Shown: positions 1 to 9,703, numbered from the stretch's first letter. The stretch is DNA of 46,105 bases from an uncultured Collinsella sp. (GCA_934654625.1 CAKUGM010000007.1:1-46105); one strand, 5' to 3'. The notes: generated by a model not told the origin, from the letters alone. Made by a program: numbers and translations.

Positions 1-1840
1 GACCGGCCGCGCCACGGCAGACGAGCTTTCCGTCGAGATCGCCGACGAAGGCCTGTGCGACCGCTACGTTGCTCGCATCGTGCGCAACGTGAAGGTTGGT
101 CCTTCGCCCGACTGGATGGTCAAGCGTCTGAATGCCCTGGGTATCCGTCCTCACAACAACATCGTCGACATCACCAACTACGTGATGATGCTTACCGGTC
201 AGCCGCTCCATGCGTTTGACTTGTCGACCTTTGCCGAGCGCGATGGCCGTCGCTCCGTGGTGGTGCGCGCTGCCAAGCAGGACGAAAAGTTCCAGACCCT
301 CGACGGTGAGCACCGCGTGCTCGATGCCGGCATGGGCCTCATCACCGATGGCGAGCGCCCCGTTGCCCTCGCGGGCGTCATGGGCGGCATGGACTCCGAG
401 ATCACCGACTCCTCTGTGGACGTGATGGTGGAGAGCGCTTGCTTCAACGCCGGCCGTACGAGCCATACGAGCCGCGACCTTTCGCTGATCTCCGACGCTT
501 CTATCCGCTTTGAACGTCAGGTGGACGAGACGGGCTGCGTCGATGTTGCCAACGTGACGTGCGCCCTTATCGAGGAGCTCGCTGGCGGCGAGGTTGCCCC
601 CGACTATGTTGACGTGTACCCTGCGCCCAAGACTATCGATCCCATCACCCTTCGCTACCAGCGTGTTCTCGATATCTGCGGTGCTCCCATCGAGCGCGAT
701 TTCGTGGTGCGTGCCCTGACGCGCCTGGGTTGCACGGTGGAAGAGACCGGCGAGGATTACCTGGTCACGCCGCCGAGCTTCCGCCCCGACCTTCCGCGTG
801 AGATCGACCTTATCGAGGAAGTCTTGCGTCTGTGGGGTATGGGCCGCGTGGAGGCTACGATCCCTGCTGCCAAGAACCACATCGGCGGCCTGACGCGCGA
901 GCAGCAGCTCACGCGCAAGGTCGGCCAGATTCTGCGTGCCTGCGGCCTTAACGAGACCACGACTTTTGGCTTTGCCGCCCCGGGCGACCTCGAGAAGATC
1001 CATATGTCCGCCGACGGTCGCGGCGTGCCCGTCGTGCTTATGAATCCGCTGGTTGCCGAGCAGACCGAGATGCGCCGTTCGCTCCTTCCCGGCCTGCTGC
1101 AGTCCGTTGCCTACAATGAGGCCCATGGTACGGCCAACGTGCACCTGTACGAGATCGGCTCCCTTTTCCACGGTCGCGAGAACGCGAGCCTGCCGCGTGA
1201 GACGCAGTCTGTGGCAGGCGTGCTCACGGGATCCTGGAGCGATCAAACGTGGAACAACACTGTCGATAAACTGCGCTTCTTTGCCGGCAAGGGCATTGTC
1301 GAGGAGCTGCTTGAGCAGCTGTGCCTGCCTAAGGTGCGCTTCCGTGTGGCCGAGGGCGAGGGCTACGAATTCCTGCAGCCGGGCCGCGCCGCCGAGGTGC
1401 TCTCCGGTGGTACCGTGCTTGGCTGGGTGGGCGAGATTCACCCCGAGGCGCGCGAAGCCATGGATATCGATCAGATCGTGGTCGCCTTCGAGCTCGACCT
1501 CGATAAGCTCATCAAGGGTGCACACAACCAGGAGAACTACCATGAGTTCTCGCCGTTCCCGGCTGTCCAGCACGACCTCGCCATCGTTGTTCCCGACGAG
1601 GTAACCTGCGAGGACCTGCTGCAGCGCATTACGAGCGCCGGCGGCAAGCTGCTCGAGAACGTGCGTCTGTTCGACGTCTACCGCGATCCCGTTCGCGTGG
1701 GCATAGGCAAGAAGTCCATGGCGTTCTCGCTGACGTATCGCTCCGACGATCACACGCTTACGAGTGACGAGGTCGAGCGTGCGCACAGCAAGATCGTCAC
1801 CAAGGTGTGCAAGGCAACCGGCGGCGAGGTCCGCAGCTAG
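1..1840 (+). CDS. pheT: Phenylalanine--tRNA ligase beta subunit, 3' part (5' end outside window)
   Basis: Open from base 2 with no stop, so the gene begins before the window; about 612 C-terminal residues of a protein that is usually about 800 are present. It charges tRNA-Phe with phenylalanine as the beta subunit of the cytosolic (alpha-beta)2 enzyme. Visible parts are the end of the tRNA-binding region, a B3/B4-type editing region with HAFDL and GVMGG-like segments, a B5 region (PSFRPDLPREIDLIEEVLR) and a C-terminal FDX-ACB anticodon-binding domain (FPAVQHDLAIVV to the end). pheS is expected directly upstream but cannot be seen. A strong terminator follows 30 bp after the stop, so this is the last gene of its operon. 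Identification is firm. Confidence 0.95.
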   Translation, partial: TGRATADELSVEIADEGLCDRYVARIVRNVKVGPSPDWMVKRLNALGIRPHNNIVDITNYVMMLTGQPLHAFDLSTFAERDGRRSVVVRAAKQDEKFQTLDGEHRVLDAGMGLITDGERPVALAGVMGGMDSEITDSSVDVMVESACFNAGRTSHTSRDLSLISDASIRFERQVDETGCVDVANVTCALIEELAGGEVAPDYVDVYPAPKTIDPITLRYQRVLDICGAPIERDFVVRALTRLGCTVEETGEDYLVTPPSFRPDLPREIDLIEEVLRLWGMGRVEATIPAAKNHIGGLTREQQLTRKVGQILRACGLNETTTFGFAAPGDLEKIHMSADGRGVPVVLMNPLVAEQTEMRRSLLPGLLQSVAYNEAHGTANVHLYEIGSLFHGRENASLPRETQSVAGVLTGSWSDQTWNNTVDKLRFFAGKGIVEELLEQLCLPKVRFRVAEGEGYEFLQPGRAAEVLSGGTVLGWVGEIHPEAREAMDIDQIVVAFELDLDKLIKGAHNQENYHEFSPFPAVQHDLAIVVPDEVTCEDLLQRITSAGGKLLENVRLFDVYRDPVRVGIGKKSMAFSLTYRSDDHTLTSDEVERAHSKIVTKVCKATGGEVRS

Positions 1841-1870
1841 TTCGGCGCGCATCGCATTTATTTGATTTGG

Positions 1871-1900
1871 AGCACCCCGAACCCGGGGTGCTCCCTTGTT
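1871..1900 (+). terminator. Intrinsic terminator after pheT
   Basis: Perfect 8-bp stem AGCACCCC (1871-1878) with GGGGTGCT (1885-1892), a 6-nt loop and a T-rich tail (cccttgttt). Confidence 0.85.
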
Positions 1901-1933
1901 TGTCCGAAGGCTCGTTGATTGAGGGGAACTCCC

Positions 1934-2755
1934 TTGCCAAGCTGGAACATACATATCGCCCAGGCCGAGATGCTGCTTGCACGCGACGGCGCCGTGGCCG
2001 CATTCGTGCGCGACCGCAACGCCTTTTTGTTTGGCAATGTGGTTCCCGACGTGCTCGTAGGCTATATGGTGCCGGATATTGCCGATCCCATTCCATATCG
2101 CATCACGCATTTTGCCGAGTCGGAGCCCATCCCAAAACCGCGCGCCTGGGAGTTTTGGGATGGTTATGTGACTCCGCTGCTGCATAGCGTCGGCCGCGGT
2201 ACGCGTGTGGAAGCGCTCACCATTGCGCGGGAGCGCGAACGCATAAACCGCGTGCATTACCCGCATCGCTACGAGGGCGCGCCCGATCTGCCTCCCATTC
2301 CATCCGCAGAATACTCGACGCGACCCAACGACGTCGAGCAGTCTCTGCTCGATCTTACGCTCGGTACCTGGGCGCATTTGCTGGCAGATAACATCTGGAA
2401 CACGCGTGTCAATGAGTATCTGACGGCACGGGGCGGCAAGCCCAGCGAGGAGTTTCGCATCAAGAAGCAGGGCGATTTCGACTGGTTTGGCAAGACGCTG
2501 CATGTCGAGAGCGTCGTGCGCGCCACGCCACGCCTCAAGGCCGCGGCATCGGCTTTTGAGCAATACCCTATCTCGAGCGATGAGGTTCTCAAGGCAACCG
2601 GTGTCATTCACGAGGTGGTACGCGAAAACCCCGGCCGTGCGGATCATCCGCCGTATCGGCTGCTCACCGAGGCGTTTTTTAGTGAGACGCTGGCCGAGGT
2701 GCTGGATACGACAGACCGTCTTGTTTCCGAAGTTCTGGATAAAACGAACTGCTAA
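1934..2755 (+). CDS. Predicted zinc-dependent phospholipase C-like protein
   Basis: 273 aa. A TTG start at 1934 is preferred because GAGGGG (1921-1926) lies 7 nt upstream; an earlier in-frame TTG at 1919 overlaps that site. The N-terminus begins PSWNIHIAQAE, followed by FLFGNVVPD and GYMVP, the pattern of the zinc-dependent phospholipase C family (PF00882-like) often found in Firmicutes and Coriobacteriia. Several His and Asp residues that could bind metal are spread through the first 150 residues (for example HIAQ, THF, HLLADNIW). No signal peptide is seen, so a cytoplasmic place is likely; the real substrate is unknown. It stands alone between the pheT terminator and the convergent pyk gene. 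Confidence 0.65.
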   Translation: MPSWNIHIAQAEMLLARDGAVAAFVRDRNAFLFGNVVPDVLVGYMVPDIADPIPYRITHFAESEPIPKPRAWEFWDGYVTPLLHSVGRGTRVEALTIARERERINRVHYPHRYEGAPDLPPIPSAEYSTRPNDVEQSLLDLTLGTWAHLLADNIWNTRVNEYLTARGGKPSEEFRIKKQGDFDWFGKTLHVESVVRATPRLKAAASAFEQYPISSDEVLKATGVIHEVVRENPGRADHPPYRLLTEAFFSETLAEVLDTTDRLVSEVLDKTNC

Positions 2756-2792
2756 TCGATCTTGTATGCAGGGACATGTCGTTCTGCACGGT

Positions 2793-2832
2793 AAAAAAGA
2801 GGGCCCGGAAGGATTTCCTTCCGAGCCCTCTT
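2793..2832 (-). terminator. Intrinsic terminator of pyk
   Basis: A 16-bp stem (2797-2812 with 2817-2832) with a 4-nt loop. Read on the minus strand its only imperfect pair is a G-U wobble and it is followed by six T, so it is oriented for pyk. It may also stop transcripts from the convergent gene ending at 2755. Confidence 0.85.
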
Positions 2833-2861
2833 GGCGTAAACGGGTTGAATCGCGGGCGCGA

Positions 2862-4322
2862 CTAGCGAACCTGGGCCACGTAGGCGACGTTCGTGGACGA
2901 AGACTTGCCGTCGGCCTGGACGCACATGCGAGGATCGCCGGCGGTTGCCACGGTGAGCTCGCCCTCATGGACATAGCCGAGTTCCTTGGCGGTCTCGATT
3001 GCCTTCATGATGGTGCCGTTGACGGTGCCCTGGGTGATGGCGGCGAGGTGCGGCTGCACGCCCCAGTACATGATCATCTGCTGGACGGCCCACTCGTGAC
3101 GAGAGAACGCGCAGATGGGCATGTTGGGACGGAAGTGCGAGATCAGGCGTGCCGTACGGCCGGTGGTGGTGGGGACGGTGATGCACTTGGCGCCGATGGT
3201 GGTAGCCATGTTGACGGCGGAAAGGCCCACGACGTTGTTGACGGCGCGCGTGGTCGAAGCGCCCTCGGGCACCACGAGCGGAGCGTGTGCAGGCAGGTAC
3301 TTCTCGGTCTCGCGGGCGATGCTGGCCTGCATCTTCACGGCCTCGACCGGGTACATGCCGGCCGCGGACTCGCCGGAGAGCATGACGGCGTCGGTGCCGT
3401 CGTAGATGGCGTTGGCGACGTCGGCAACCTCGGCGCGCGTCGGGCGCGGGTTGTGCTGCATGGAGTCGAGCATCTGCGTAGCGGTGATAACGGGCTTGTA
3501 GGCCTCGTTGCACTTGTGGATGATCTCCTTCTGGATGTGGGGCACGAGCTCCGGTGCGATCTCGATGCCCAGGTCGCCGCGGGCGACCATGATGCCGTCG
3601 GAGGCCTCGAGGATCTCGTCGAAGTTCTCGACGCCCAGGGCGCACTCGATCTTAGGGAAGATCGTCACATGTTCGCCGCCGTTCATGACGCACAGCTCGC
3701 GGATCTCCTCGACAGCCTTGCCATCGCGGATAAAGGAAGCGGCGATGTAGTCGATGCCCTCTTTGAGGCCAAAGAGGATGTCCTCGCGGTCGCGCTCGGT
3801 GATAGCGGGCAGGCTGATGTTCACGTTGGGCATGTTGACGCCCTTGCGCTCGCCGATCTCGCCGCTGTTCTTGACGATGCAGTGGATGTCGTTGCCGTCG
3901 ACGGACTCGACTTCAAGGCCAACCAGGCCGTCGTCGATCAAGATCGTGGAGCCCTTGGTGACTTCGTTGGGGAGGTTGAGGTAGTCGAGGGAAATGTGCT
4001 CGGCGCAACCGAGGTTGTCCTCGGTGGTGGGGGCGGCAGTCACGATGATGGAATCGCCCTCGGCGACGGAAACCTTCTTGTGATCCTTGAGCAGACCGGT
4101 GCGGACCTCGGGACCCTTGGTGTCGAGCAGGATGCCGACGGGCTGGCCGAGCTCTGCGGCGAGGCGGCGCACGCGCTCGATGCGCTCGTGATGCTCTTCA
4201 TAAGAGCCGTGAGAGAAGTTAAAGCGCGCGACGTTCATGCCGGCCTTGATCATTTCGCGCAACGTATCCTCGTTGTCGCAGGCCGGGCCCATGGTGCAGA
4301 CGATTTTCGTACGTTTGAACAT
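2862..4322 (-). CDS. pyk: Pyruvate kinase
   Basis: 486 aa, usual length for the family. It converts phosphoenolpyruvate and ADP to pyruvate and ATP, the last step of glycolysis, in the cytoplasm. Seen: the N-terminal FKRTKIVCTMGPA, the ARFNFSHGS loop, the catalytic/metal region IMVARGDLGIEI, ATQMLDSM, and a C-terminal alpha/beta regulatory domain. The ATG at 4322 is chosen because GGAGG lies 6 nt upstream on the minus strand (ggaggtatgc); a longer frame to 4379 has no ribosome site. It is a single-gene unit with its own terminator, convergent with the phospholipase-like gene. Confidence 0.96.
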   Translation of the reverse strand: MFKRTKIVCTMGPACDNEDTLREMIKAGMNVARFNFSHGSYEEHHERIERVRRLAAELGQPVGILLDTKGPEVRTGLLKDHKKVSVAEGDSIIVTAAPTTEDNLGCAEHISLDYLNLPNEVTKGSTILIDDGLVGLEVESVDGNDIHCIVKNSGEIGERKGVNMPNVNISLPAITERDREDILFGLKEGIDYIAASFIRDGKAVEEIRELCVMNGGEHVTIFPKIECALGVENFDEILEASDGIMVARGDLGIEIAPELVPHIQKEIIHKCNEAYKPVITATQMLDSMQHNPRPTRAEVADVANAIYDGTDAVMLSGESAAGMYPVEAVKMQASIARETEKYLPAHAPLVVPEGASTTRAVNNVVGLSAVNMATTIGAKCITVPTTTGRTARLISHFRPNMPICAFSRHEWAVQQMIMYWGVQPHLAAITQGTVNGTIMKAIETAKELGYVHEGELTVATAGDPRMCVQADGKSSSTNVAYVAQVR

Positions 4323-4367
4323 GCATACCTCCATAGAAGTCTGTGCCGATGCTTCCTCTTTGGAAAC

Positions 4368-4373
4368 AGTATA
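4368..4373 (-). promoter_or_regulatory. Possible -10 element of pyk
   Basis: Minus-strand TATACT about 46 nt upstream of the pyk start codon. No good -35 hexamer is visible at the usual distance, so this is only a candidate. Confidence 0.35.
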
Positions 4374-4833
4374 CGACACGAAATAGCTTTCGGTTACGAA
4401 AGAATTCGAAACTTACAAAGTCTCCTACCTGCAGAAATAATGACTAAAACGAAAGCAGTGGGCTTCGTTATGAAATGTGCACGCATAGGAAAAAGGAGCG
4501 TGTACGCAGGGGGAATGGATGGGTCGCATCGGGGCGGCGAGTACCTTCGCCACAGCGGCGCGTTAATAGGATCATCGGAATAATACGGTACCGGCAGCGC
4601 AATAAAACGACGTCTTCCCTGCGTTATGTTTCGATAAGGAAATACCGATGAAATTGCGGAGCCTGAACGATGACTGATGCCCAGCGCAGCACGGCCCCGG
4701 TCTTTTGGGTACTATAGGGGAACTGCAAATCGCTGCTAAGCATGGCAGCCTTGATGAGCCCTTGCCCTTCTCCTGGGAATTATGATCGGGCATCAATCTG
4801 CTTGGCAGCTCAAACATCCCAGGAGGGGAATCT
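4374..4833. other. 460-bp divergent intergenic region between pyk and the Ca2+-ATPase gene
   Basis: AT-richer than the genes around it. It should hold the promoters of both divergent genes. A TACTAT (4710-4715) and a TATGAT (4781-4786) could be -10 boxes for the ATPase gene but have no well-spaced -35. A weak 6-bp dyad (AACGAA/TTCGTT near 4448-4469) is present. No gene, tRNA or riboswitch was recognised. Confidence 0.5.
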
Positions 4834-7515
4834 ATGCAACGTGAATACTTGGCCGATGCCAAGGACGTGCTCGATGCTCAGGCAACGAGTGCCGAGGATG
4901 GCCTGACCTCTGCCGTCGCGGCCGATAGGCTGCGCCAGGCGGGCCCCAACAAGCTTGACGAGGCGGCTCCTGTTCCGCTGTGGAAGCGTTTCTTTGAGCA
5001 GATGGCCGATCCCATGGTCATCATGCTTATCGTAGCGGCCGTCATCTCGGCTCTCACCGGCATGGTGAAGGGCGAGGCCGATTTTGCCGACGTGATCATC
5101 ATCATGTTCGTCGTCGTGGTGAATTCCGTGCTCGGTGTTGTGCAGGAGGCGAAAAGCGAAGAGGCGCTGGCTGCCCTGCAGGAGATGAGCGCGGCTCAGT
5201 CCAAGGTCATGCGTGACGGCAAGCTGTGCCATCTGCCGAGCGCCGAGCTCGTTCCCGGCGACGTCGTTTTGCTCGAGGCTGGTGACTCGGTTCCTGCCGA
5301 CTGCCGTGTGCTCGAGAGTGCCATGATGAAGATCGAGGAGGCCGCGCTCACCGGCGAGTCCGTGCCTGTCGAGAAACACGCTCGTACGATTGAACTCGCT
5401 GCCGGTACCGACGATGTGCCGCTCGGCGATCGCAAGAACATGTGCTACATGGGTTCCACCGTGGTCTACGGCCGTGGCCGTGCCGTGGTGGTGGGAACCG
5501 GCATGGATACCGAGATGGGCAAGATCGCCGGTGCCCTCGCCGAGGCCAAGGAGGAGCTGACGCCGCTTCAGGTCAAGCTGGCCGAGCTCAGCCGCATCCT
5601 TACCGTCATGGTTATCGTTATCTGCGTCGTTATCTTTGGTGTGGACATTCTGCGTCACGGCGTGGGCAACGTCATGTCCGACCCGACCGCGCTGCTCGAC
5701 ACCTTTATGGTCGCCGTATCCCTTGCCGTTGCCGCAATCCCCGAGGGCCTTGTGGCCGTCGTGACCATCGTGCTTTCGCTCGGCGTGACCAAGATGGCCA
5801 AGCGCCAGGCGATTATCCGCAAGCTCTCCGCTGTCGAGACCCTCGGTTGCACGCAGACCATCTGCTCCGATAAGACCGGCACCCTTACCCAAAACAAGAT
5901 GACCGTGGTCAAGCACGAGCTCGCCGCTCCCGAGGAGAAATTCCTCGCCGGTATGGCGCTGTGCTCCGACGCAACTTGGGATGAGGAGCTGGGCGAGGCC
6001 GTGGGCGAGCCCACCGAGTGCGCGCTCGTGAACGACGCTGGCAAGGCGGGCCTCACGGGTCTTACTGCCGAGCATCCGCGCGTGGGCGAGGCCCCGTTCG
6101 ACTCGGGCCGCAAGATGATGTCCGTTGTCGTGGAAACCCTCGACGGTGCTTACGAGCAGTACACCAAGGGTGCGCCCGACGTGGTTTTGGGCCTGTGCAC
6201 TCATATATATGAGGGCGATGCCATCGTTCCGCTGACCGACGAGCGCCGCGCGCAGATCGCCGCCGCCAACAAGTCCATGGCCGATGAGGCCCTGCGCGTT
6301 CTTGCCCTGGCAAGTCGCTCTTATGACGAGATTCCTGCCGATTGCTCCGCTTCGGCTCTTGAGCACGACATGGTGTTCTGCGGTCTTTCGGGCATGATCG
6401 ACCCGGTTCGTCCCGAGGCTGCCGCCGCTATCAAGGAGGCTCACGCCGCCGGCATTCGCACCGTTATGATCACGGGCGACCATATCGATACCGCTGTGGC
6501 CATCGCCAAGCAGCTGGGAATCGTCACGGATCGCAGCCAGGCCATCACCGGTGCCGAACTCGACCGCATGAGTGAAGAAGAGCTCGACGCGCATATCGAG
6601 GATTATGGCGTGTACGCGCGCGTCCAGCCCGAGCACAAGACGCGTATCGTCGAGGCTTGGAAGAGCCGCGACCAGATTGTCGCCATGACCGGCGACGGCG
6701 TGAACGACGCCCCCTCCATCAAGCGTGCCGACATCGGCATCGGCATGGGTATCACCGGTACCGACGTGACCAAGAACGTTGCCGACATGGTGCTTGCCGA
6801 CGATAACTTCGCCACCATCATCGGCGCCTGCGAAGAGGGCCGTCGTATTTACGACAACATCCGCAAGGTTATCCAGTTCCTGCTCTCGGCAAACCTCGCC
6901 GAGGTCTTCTCGGTGTTCATCGCCACGCTCATCGGCTTCACCATCTTCCAGCCGGTGCAGCTGCTGTGGGTGAACCTCGTGACCGACTGCTTCCCGGCGC
7001 TGGCGCTTGGCATGGAAGAGGCCGAGGGCGACGTCATGAAGCGCAAGCCCCGTAATGCCAAGGACGGCGTCTTTGCCGGCCACATGGGCCTGGACTGCGT
7101 GGTCCAGGGCCTGATCATCACCGTGCTTGTGCTCGCGAGCTTCTTTGTGGGCGTCTACTTTGACATGGGCTACATCCACATCTCCGATATGATCGCGGGC
7201 AACGCGGACGAAGAGGGCGTCATGATGGCGTTCATCACGCTCAACATGGTCGAGATCTTCCACTGCTTCAACATGCGCAGCCGCCGCGCTTCCCTGTTCA
7301 CCATGAAGAAGCAGAACAAGTGGCTGTGGGCCTCTGCCGCGCTGGCGCTGGTGCTGACGGTGATCGTGACCGTGCAGCCGACGCTCGCCAATATGTTCTT
7401 TGGCCCTGTGACGCTTGAGCTCAAGGGCGTTATCGCCGCGCTGGTCCTGGCGTTCCTGATCATCCCTATCGTGGAGATCCAGAAGGCCATCATGCGCGCC
7501 ATCGAGAAGGAATAG
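4834..7515 (+). CDS. Calcium-type (P2A) cation-transporting P-type ATPase
   Basis: 893 aa integral membrane pump that uses ATP to export a cation, most likely Ca2+. Seen: N-terminal cation-ATPase domain, TGES (173-176) of the actuator domain, PEGL in TM4 (303-306), the phosphorylation motif DKTGTLTQ (Asp346), TGDGVNDAP (619-627), and a C-terminal group of helices. Ca2+ ligands known from SERCA are matched: SANLAEV in TM5 (Asn and Glu in place) and NLVTD in TM6 (Asn, Thr, Asp), which favours Ca2+ over Mg2+, Na+/K+ or H+. The start ATG follows AGGAGGGG (4821-4828). rsgA begins 9 bp after the stop, so the two are probably co-transcribed. Substrate is inferred, family is certain. Confidence 0.92.
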   Translation: MQREYLADAKDVLDAQATSAEDGLTSAVAADRLRQAGPNKLDEAAPVPLWKRFFEQMADPMVIMLIVAAVISALTGMVKGEADFADVIIIMFVVVVNSVLGVVQEAKSEEALAALQEMSAAQSKVMRDGKLCHLPSAELVPGDVVLLEAGDSVPADCRVLESAMMKIEEAALTGESVPVEKHARTIELAAGTDDVPLGDRKNMCYMGSTVVYGRGRAVVVGTGMDTEMGKIAGALAEAKEELTPLQVKLAELSRILTVMVIVICVVIFGVDILRHGVGNVMSDPTALLDTFMVAVSLAVAAIPEGLVAVVTIVLSLGVTKMAKRQAIIRKLSAVETLGCTQTICSDKTGTLTQNKMTVVKHELAAPEEKFLAGMALCSDATWDEELGEAVGEPTECALVNDAGKAGLTGLTAEHPRVGEAPFDSGRKMMSVVVETLDGAYEQYTKGAPDVVLGLCTHIYEGDAIVPLTDERRAQIAAANKSMADEALRVLALASRSYDEIPADCSASALEHDMVFCGLSGMIDPVRPEAAAAIKEAHAAGIRTVMITGDHIDTAVAIAKQLGIVTDRSQAITGAELDRMSEEELDAHIEDYGVYARVQPEHKTRIVEAWKSRDQIVAMTGDGVNDAPSIKRADIGIGMGITGTDVTKNVADMVLADDNFATIIGACEEGRRIYDNIRKVIQFLLSANLAEVFSVFIATLIGFTIFQPVQLLWVNLVTDCFPALALGMEEAEGDVMKRKPRNAKDGVFAGHMGLDCVVQGLIITVLVLASFFVGVYFDMGYIHISDMIAGNADEEGVMMAFITLNMVEIFHCFNMRSRRASLFTMKKQNKWLWASAALALVLTVIVTVQPTLANMFFGPVTLELKGVIAALVLAFLIIPIVEIQKAIMRAIEKE

Positions 7516-7524
7516 GAGACACAT

Positions 7525-8703
7525 ATGGGCAAGGCAAAGAAGCGTGTGGGGTCGGCTCGTCGCTCACGCGAGGTATCGCATGAGCAGGCTTGCGCCGCCG
7601 CCGATTTGCCTGCCCTTGAGTCTTTACGTGACGTTCCCACCTTCGAGGACATGGGGGCGGATGCAGTACAGGTCGCCGCGTTCGAAGCGTGGGCTGCCGA
7701 TGCGGCTCGTCGTGACGAGCAGGCGGCCTTGGAGATGCACCTGGGATGCGTTGTGCGCCTGGACCGTGGGTTTCCGTTGGTGGCATGTGCCGATCAAACG
7801 CTGCGTGCCGAGCACGCCGTGGGCTTTGCCAAGACACGCGGCGAGGCTCAGGTGCTCTTACCTGCGGTGGGCGACCGTGTTGTCGTGCGTATTTCCGCTG
7901 GCCACGACATGGGCGTTATCGAGCACGTGCTGCCGCGTCACAGCTCCTTTGAGCGCTGGCGCGGCAAGAAGCGCGGCGAGCGCCAGGTGCTCGCGGCGAA
8001 TATCGACGTTATCTTGATCGTGCAGGCACTGGGTTCTGTGCGCGACACCCTTGAGCTGGTATGCGACCGCATCGCGCGTTCCATGGTGCTGGCGCTTGAT
8101 TGCGGGGTCGAGCCCGTGGTCGTGCTTACCAAGGCCGACCGCTGCGACGATGCCGAGCTTGAGCGGGTGCTTCAAACGGTGCGCCGGCTGGTGGGCCCGC
8201 AGGTGCGCGTGCTGGTCACCTCTTCGGTGGCGGGGCAGGGTGTCGATGAAGTGCGCGCCTGCGTCCCGGCCGGTTCCTGCGCCATGATTCTTGGTGAATC
8301 GGGGGCTGGTAAATCGACGCTTCTGAACGCGCTGCTTGGCCACGAGGCATTGGAGACCGGAGACGTGCGCGAACGTGACGACGCAGGTCGTCACACCACG
8401 GTTGCACGCGTTATGGTTTCACTGGGCCATGATGCGGGCGTTATCGCCGACGCTCCGGGTTTGCGTAGCCTTCCGCTTGTTGGACATGAGCGGGGGCTGG
8501 CAAAGATGTTTCCCGAGATTGTCGAGGCGGCTCGTGCCTGTCGCTTTAACGACTGCACGCACACCCATGAGCCGGGGTGCGCGGTATGCGAGGGTGTTGA
8601 AGAGGGAGCCATCGAGCGCATTCGTCTTGACGAGTTTCTTTCCCTTGCACGCGAGATGCGCGTGAGCGCACAGTCGCTCGATCCGGATATTCATTTGGGG
8701 TAG
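7525..8703 (+). CDS. rsgA: Ribosome small-subunit-dependent GTPase A
   Basis: 392 aa, longer than the usual 290-350 because of an about 60-residue N-terminal extension. It is a circularly permuted GTPase that assists late 30S assembly. The G4-type motif TKAD (202-205) comes before the P-loop GESGAGKST (257-265), as expected for the permuted fold. An OB-like domain precedes it (VRLDRGFPLVAC...), and a C-terminal zinc knuckle CRFNDCTHTHEPGCAV (339-354) closes the protein. The ATG at 7525 has AGGAG overlapping the stop region of the upstream ATPase gene, suggesting translational coupling. A terminator follows. Confidence 0.94.
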   Translation: MGKAKKRVGSARRSREVSHEQACAAADLPALESLRDVPTFEDMGADAVQVAAFEAWAADAARRDEQAALEMHLGCVVRLDRGFPLVACADQTLRAEHAVGFAKTRGEAQVLLPAVGDRVVVRISAGHDMGVIEHVLPRHSSFERWRGKKRGERQVLAANIDVILIVQALGSVRDTLELVCDRIARSMVLALDCGVEPVVVLTKADRCDDAELERVLQTVRRLVGPQVRVLVTSSVAGQGVDEVRACVPAGSCAMILGESGAGKSTLLNALLGHEALETGDVRERDDAGRHTTVARVMVSLGHDAGVIADAPGLRSLPLVGHERGLAKMFPEIVEAARACRFNDCTHTHEPGCAVCEGVEEGAIERIRLDEFLSLAREMRVSAQSLDPDIHLG

Positions 8704-8743
8704 AGGGCCGGCTTGCTCGGCGCATATGCATGAGAATCTAATG

Positions 8744-8772
8744 GGCTGCCGTTTTTGGCGGCCTTTTCTTTT
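8744..8772 (+). terminator. Intrinsic terminator after rsgA
   Basis: 7-bp stem GGCTGCC (8744-8750) with GGCGGCC (8757-8763), loop gttttt, tail ttttctttt. Confidence 0.8.
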
Positions 8773-9037
8773 GCGGGTAGGACGTTACGGGGTATTGACG
8801 CGGGTCGGTGCCCCTTTTTTCATGCCGATGGAACGCGTGCGGAGAGTTGCGCCGCAATTATTCCGCGTGGATGTCGCAGCAATCTCCTCCCAAATCTAAC
8901 AGGGTGCGTGAGATTTAGGGGAGAGGCTTGTAAGGTCGCGATTCACCTTTTCATAAAGATCTCTGTGCTTGGCGGGCCCCTGCGCACAATCGAGATAGCA
9001 GGGATGTGGTCCTTGCTATGGGCATTTGGGGGTGGCG
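8773..9037 (+). promoter_or_regulatory. Leader region of the Tad pilus cluster with a weak candidate promoter
   Basis: 265 bp without a gene. A possible sigma-A-like promoter is TTGTAA (8938-8943) and CATAAA (8962-8967) with an 18-bp spacer; each hexamer matches the consensus at 4 of 6 positions. Another TTGACG (8795-8800) has no convincing -10. The cluster needs a promoter here because rsgA ends in a terminator. Confidence 0.35.
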
Positions 9038-9703
9038 ATGAGAAAGAAGGCGCGTGTTGTCGTAAGCGTTGCCTCGGGTTTGCTTGCTGCTTTGTTGACC
9101 TGCTGGTATGTGACTTCGGTGCGTGAAGAGGCCCAGGTGAGACAGCGAGAGGCGATCGAATCGTACGGGGGAGACGTGACTCGGGTTTGTGTGGCCACCC
9201 GCGATATCGAGTCGGGCGAGCTGATCGATGACGGGAACGTTGCCGTTGAAGATTGGGTTTCGAGTCTGCTGCCCTCGGATGCCTGTACATCGATGGAAGG
9301 GGTTGCGGGAAAGACCGCGACCTCACGCATACCCAAGCGCGCAGTGGTGAGCGCCGCGTACTTTGCCGAAACGCGTGTGAGCTCGTTGGAGGTGCCAGAC
9401 GGAATGGTTGCGGTATCGGTTGCAAGCGACGAAGAGCATGCCTTGGGCGGGGCGATCAAGGCGGGGGACCGTGTGGATGTATATGCCTCGCGTAACTCCG
9501 TGGCAGATCTGCTGCTTTCGGCGCAAGTGCTCGATACCAGCGCGACGCGTATCGAAGGCGCTGCATTGAGCTGGGTAACGCTCGGGGTGGAGCCCGAGCG
9601 TGTTCCGGAGCTTTTGGCGGCGACCTCGCAGGGGATGGTGACGATTGCGACGGGCGATGTTTCGCCCGCGCCGGGCGCTTCAGAAGGGGAGGTGTCGTCA
9701 TGA
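9038..9703 (+). CDS. cpaB: Flp pilus assembly protein CpaB/RcpC family (SAF domain)
   Basis: 221 aa. One N-terminal membrane helix (about residues 6-26), then an extracytoplasmic SAF-type domain beginning VCVATRDIESGELI and a second conserved stretch (GGAIKAGDRVDVYA), both typical of CpaB/RcpC. In diderm bacteria this protein works with the secretin; no secretin is present here, so in a monoderm it may act at the cell wall. ATG 9038 is chosen because GGGGGTGG lies just upstream; an in-frame TTG at 9026 lies before that site. It is the first gene of the Tad cluster and overlaps the next gene by ATGA. Confidence 0.85.
   Translation: MRKKARVVVSVASGLLAALLTCWYVTSVREEAQVRQREAIESYGGDVTRVCVATRDIESGELIDDGNVAVEDWVSSLLPSDACTSMEGVAGKTATSRIPKRAVVSAAYFAETRVSSLEVPDGMVAVSVASDEEHALGGAIKAGDRVDVYASRNSVADLLLSAQVLDTSATRIEGAALSWVTLGVEPERVPELLAATSQGMVTIATGDVSPAPGASEGEVSS

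Noticed and set aside
2487..4583. 698-residue open frame on the + strand opposite pyk
   Set aside because: It covers the true pyk gene and two intergenic parts, with composition of a shadow frame and no plausible start.
4374..4833. Riboswitch or small RNA in the pyk/ATPase gap
   Set aside because: Only a weak 6-bp dyad is visible, and no known riboswitch core or terminator is present.
4810..7524. 904-residue open frame on the minus strand opposite the Ca2+-ATPase gene
   Set aside because: It is rich in His, Asp, Gly and Ala in the way of an antisense shadow of GC-rich codons, has no ribosome site, and the + strand gene is certain.
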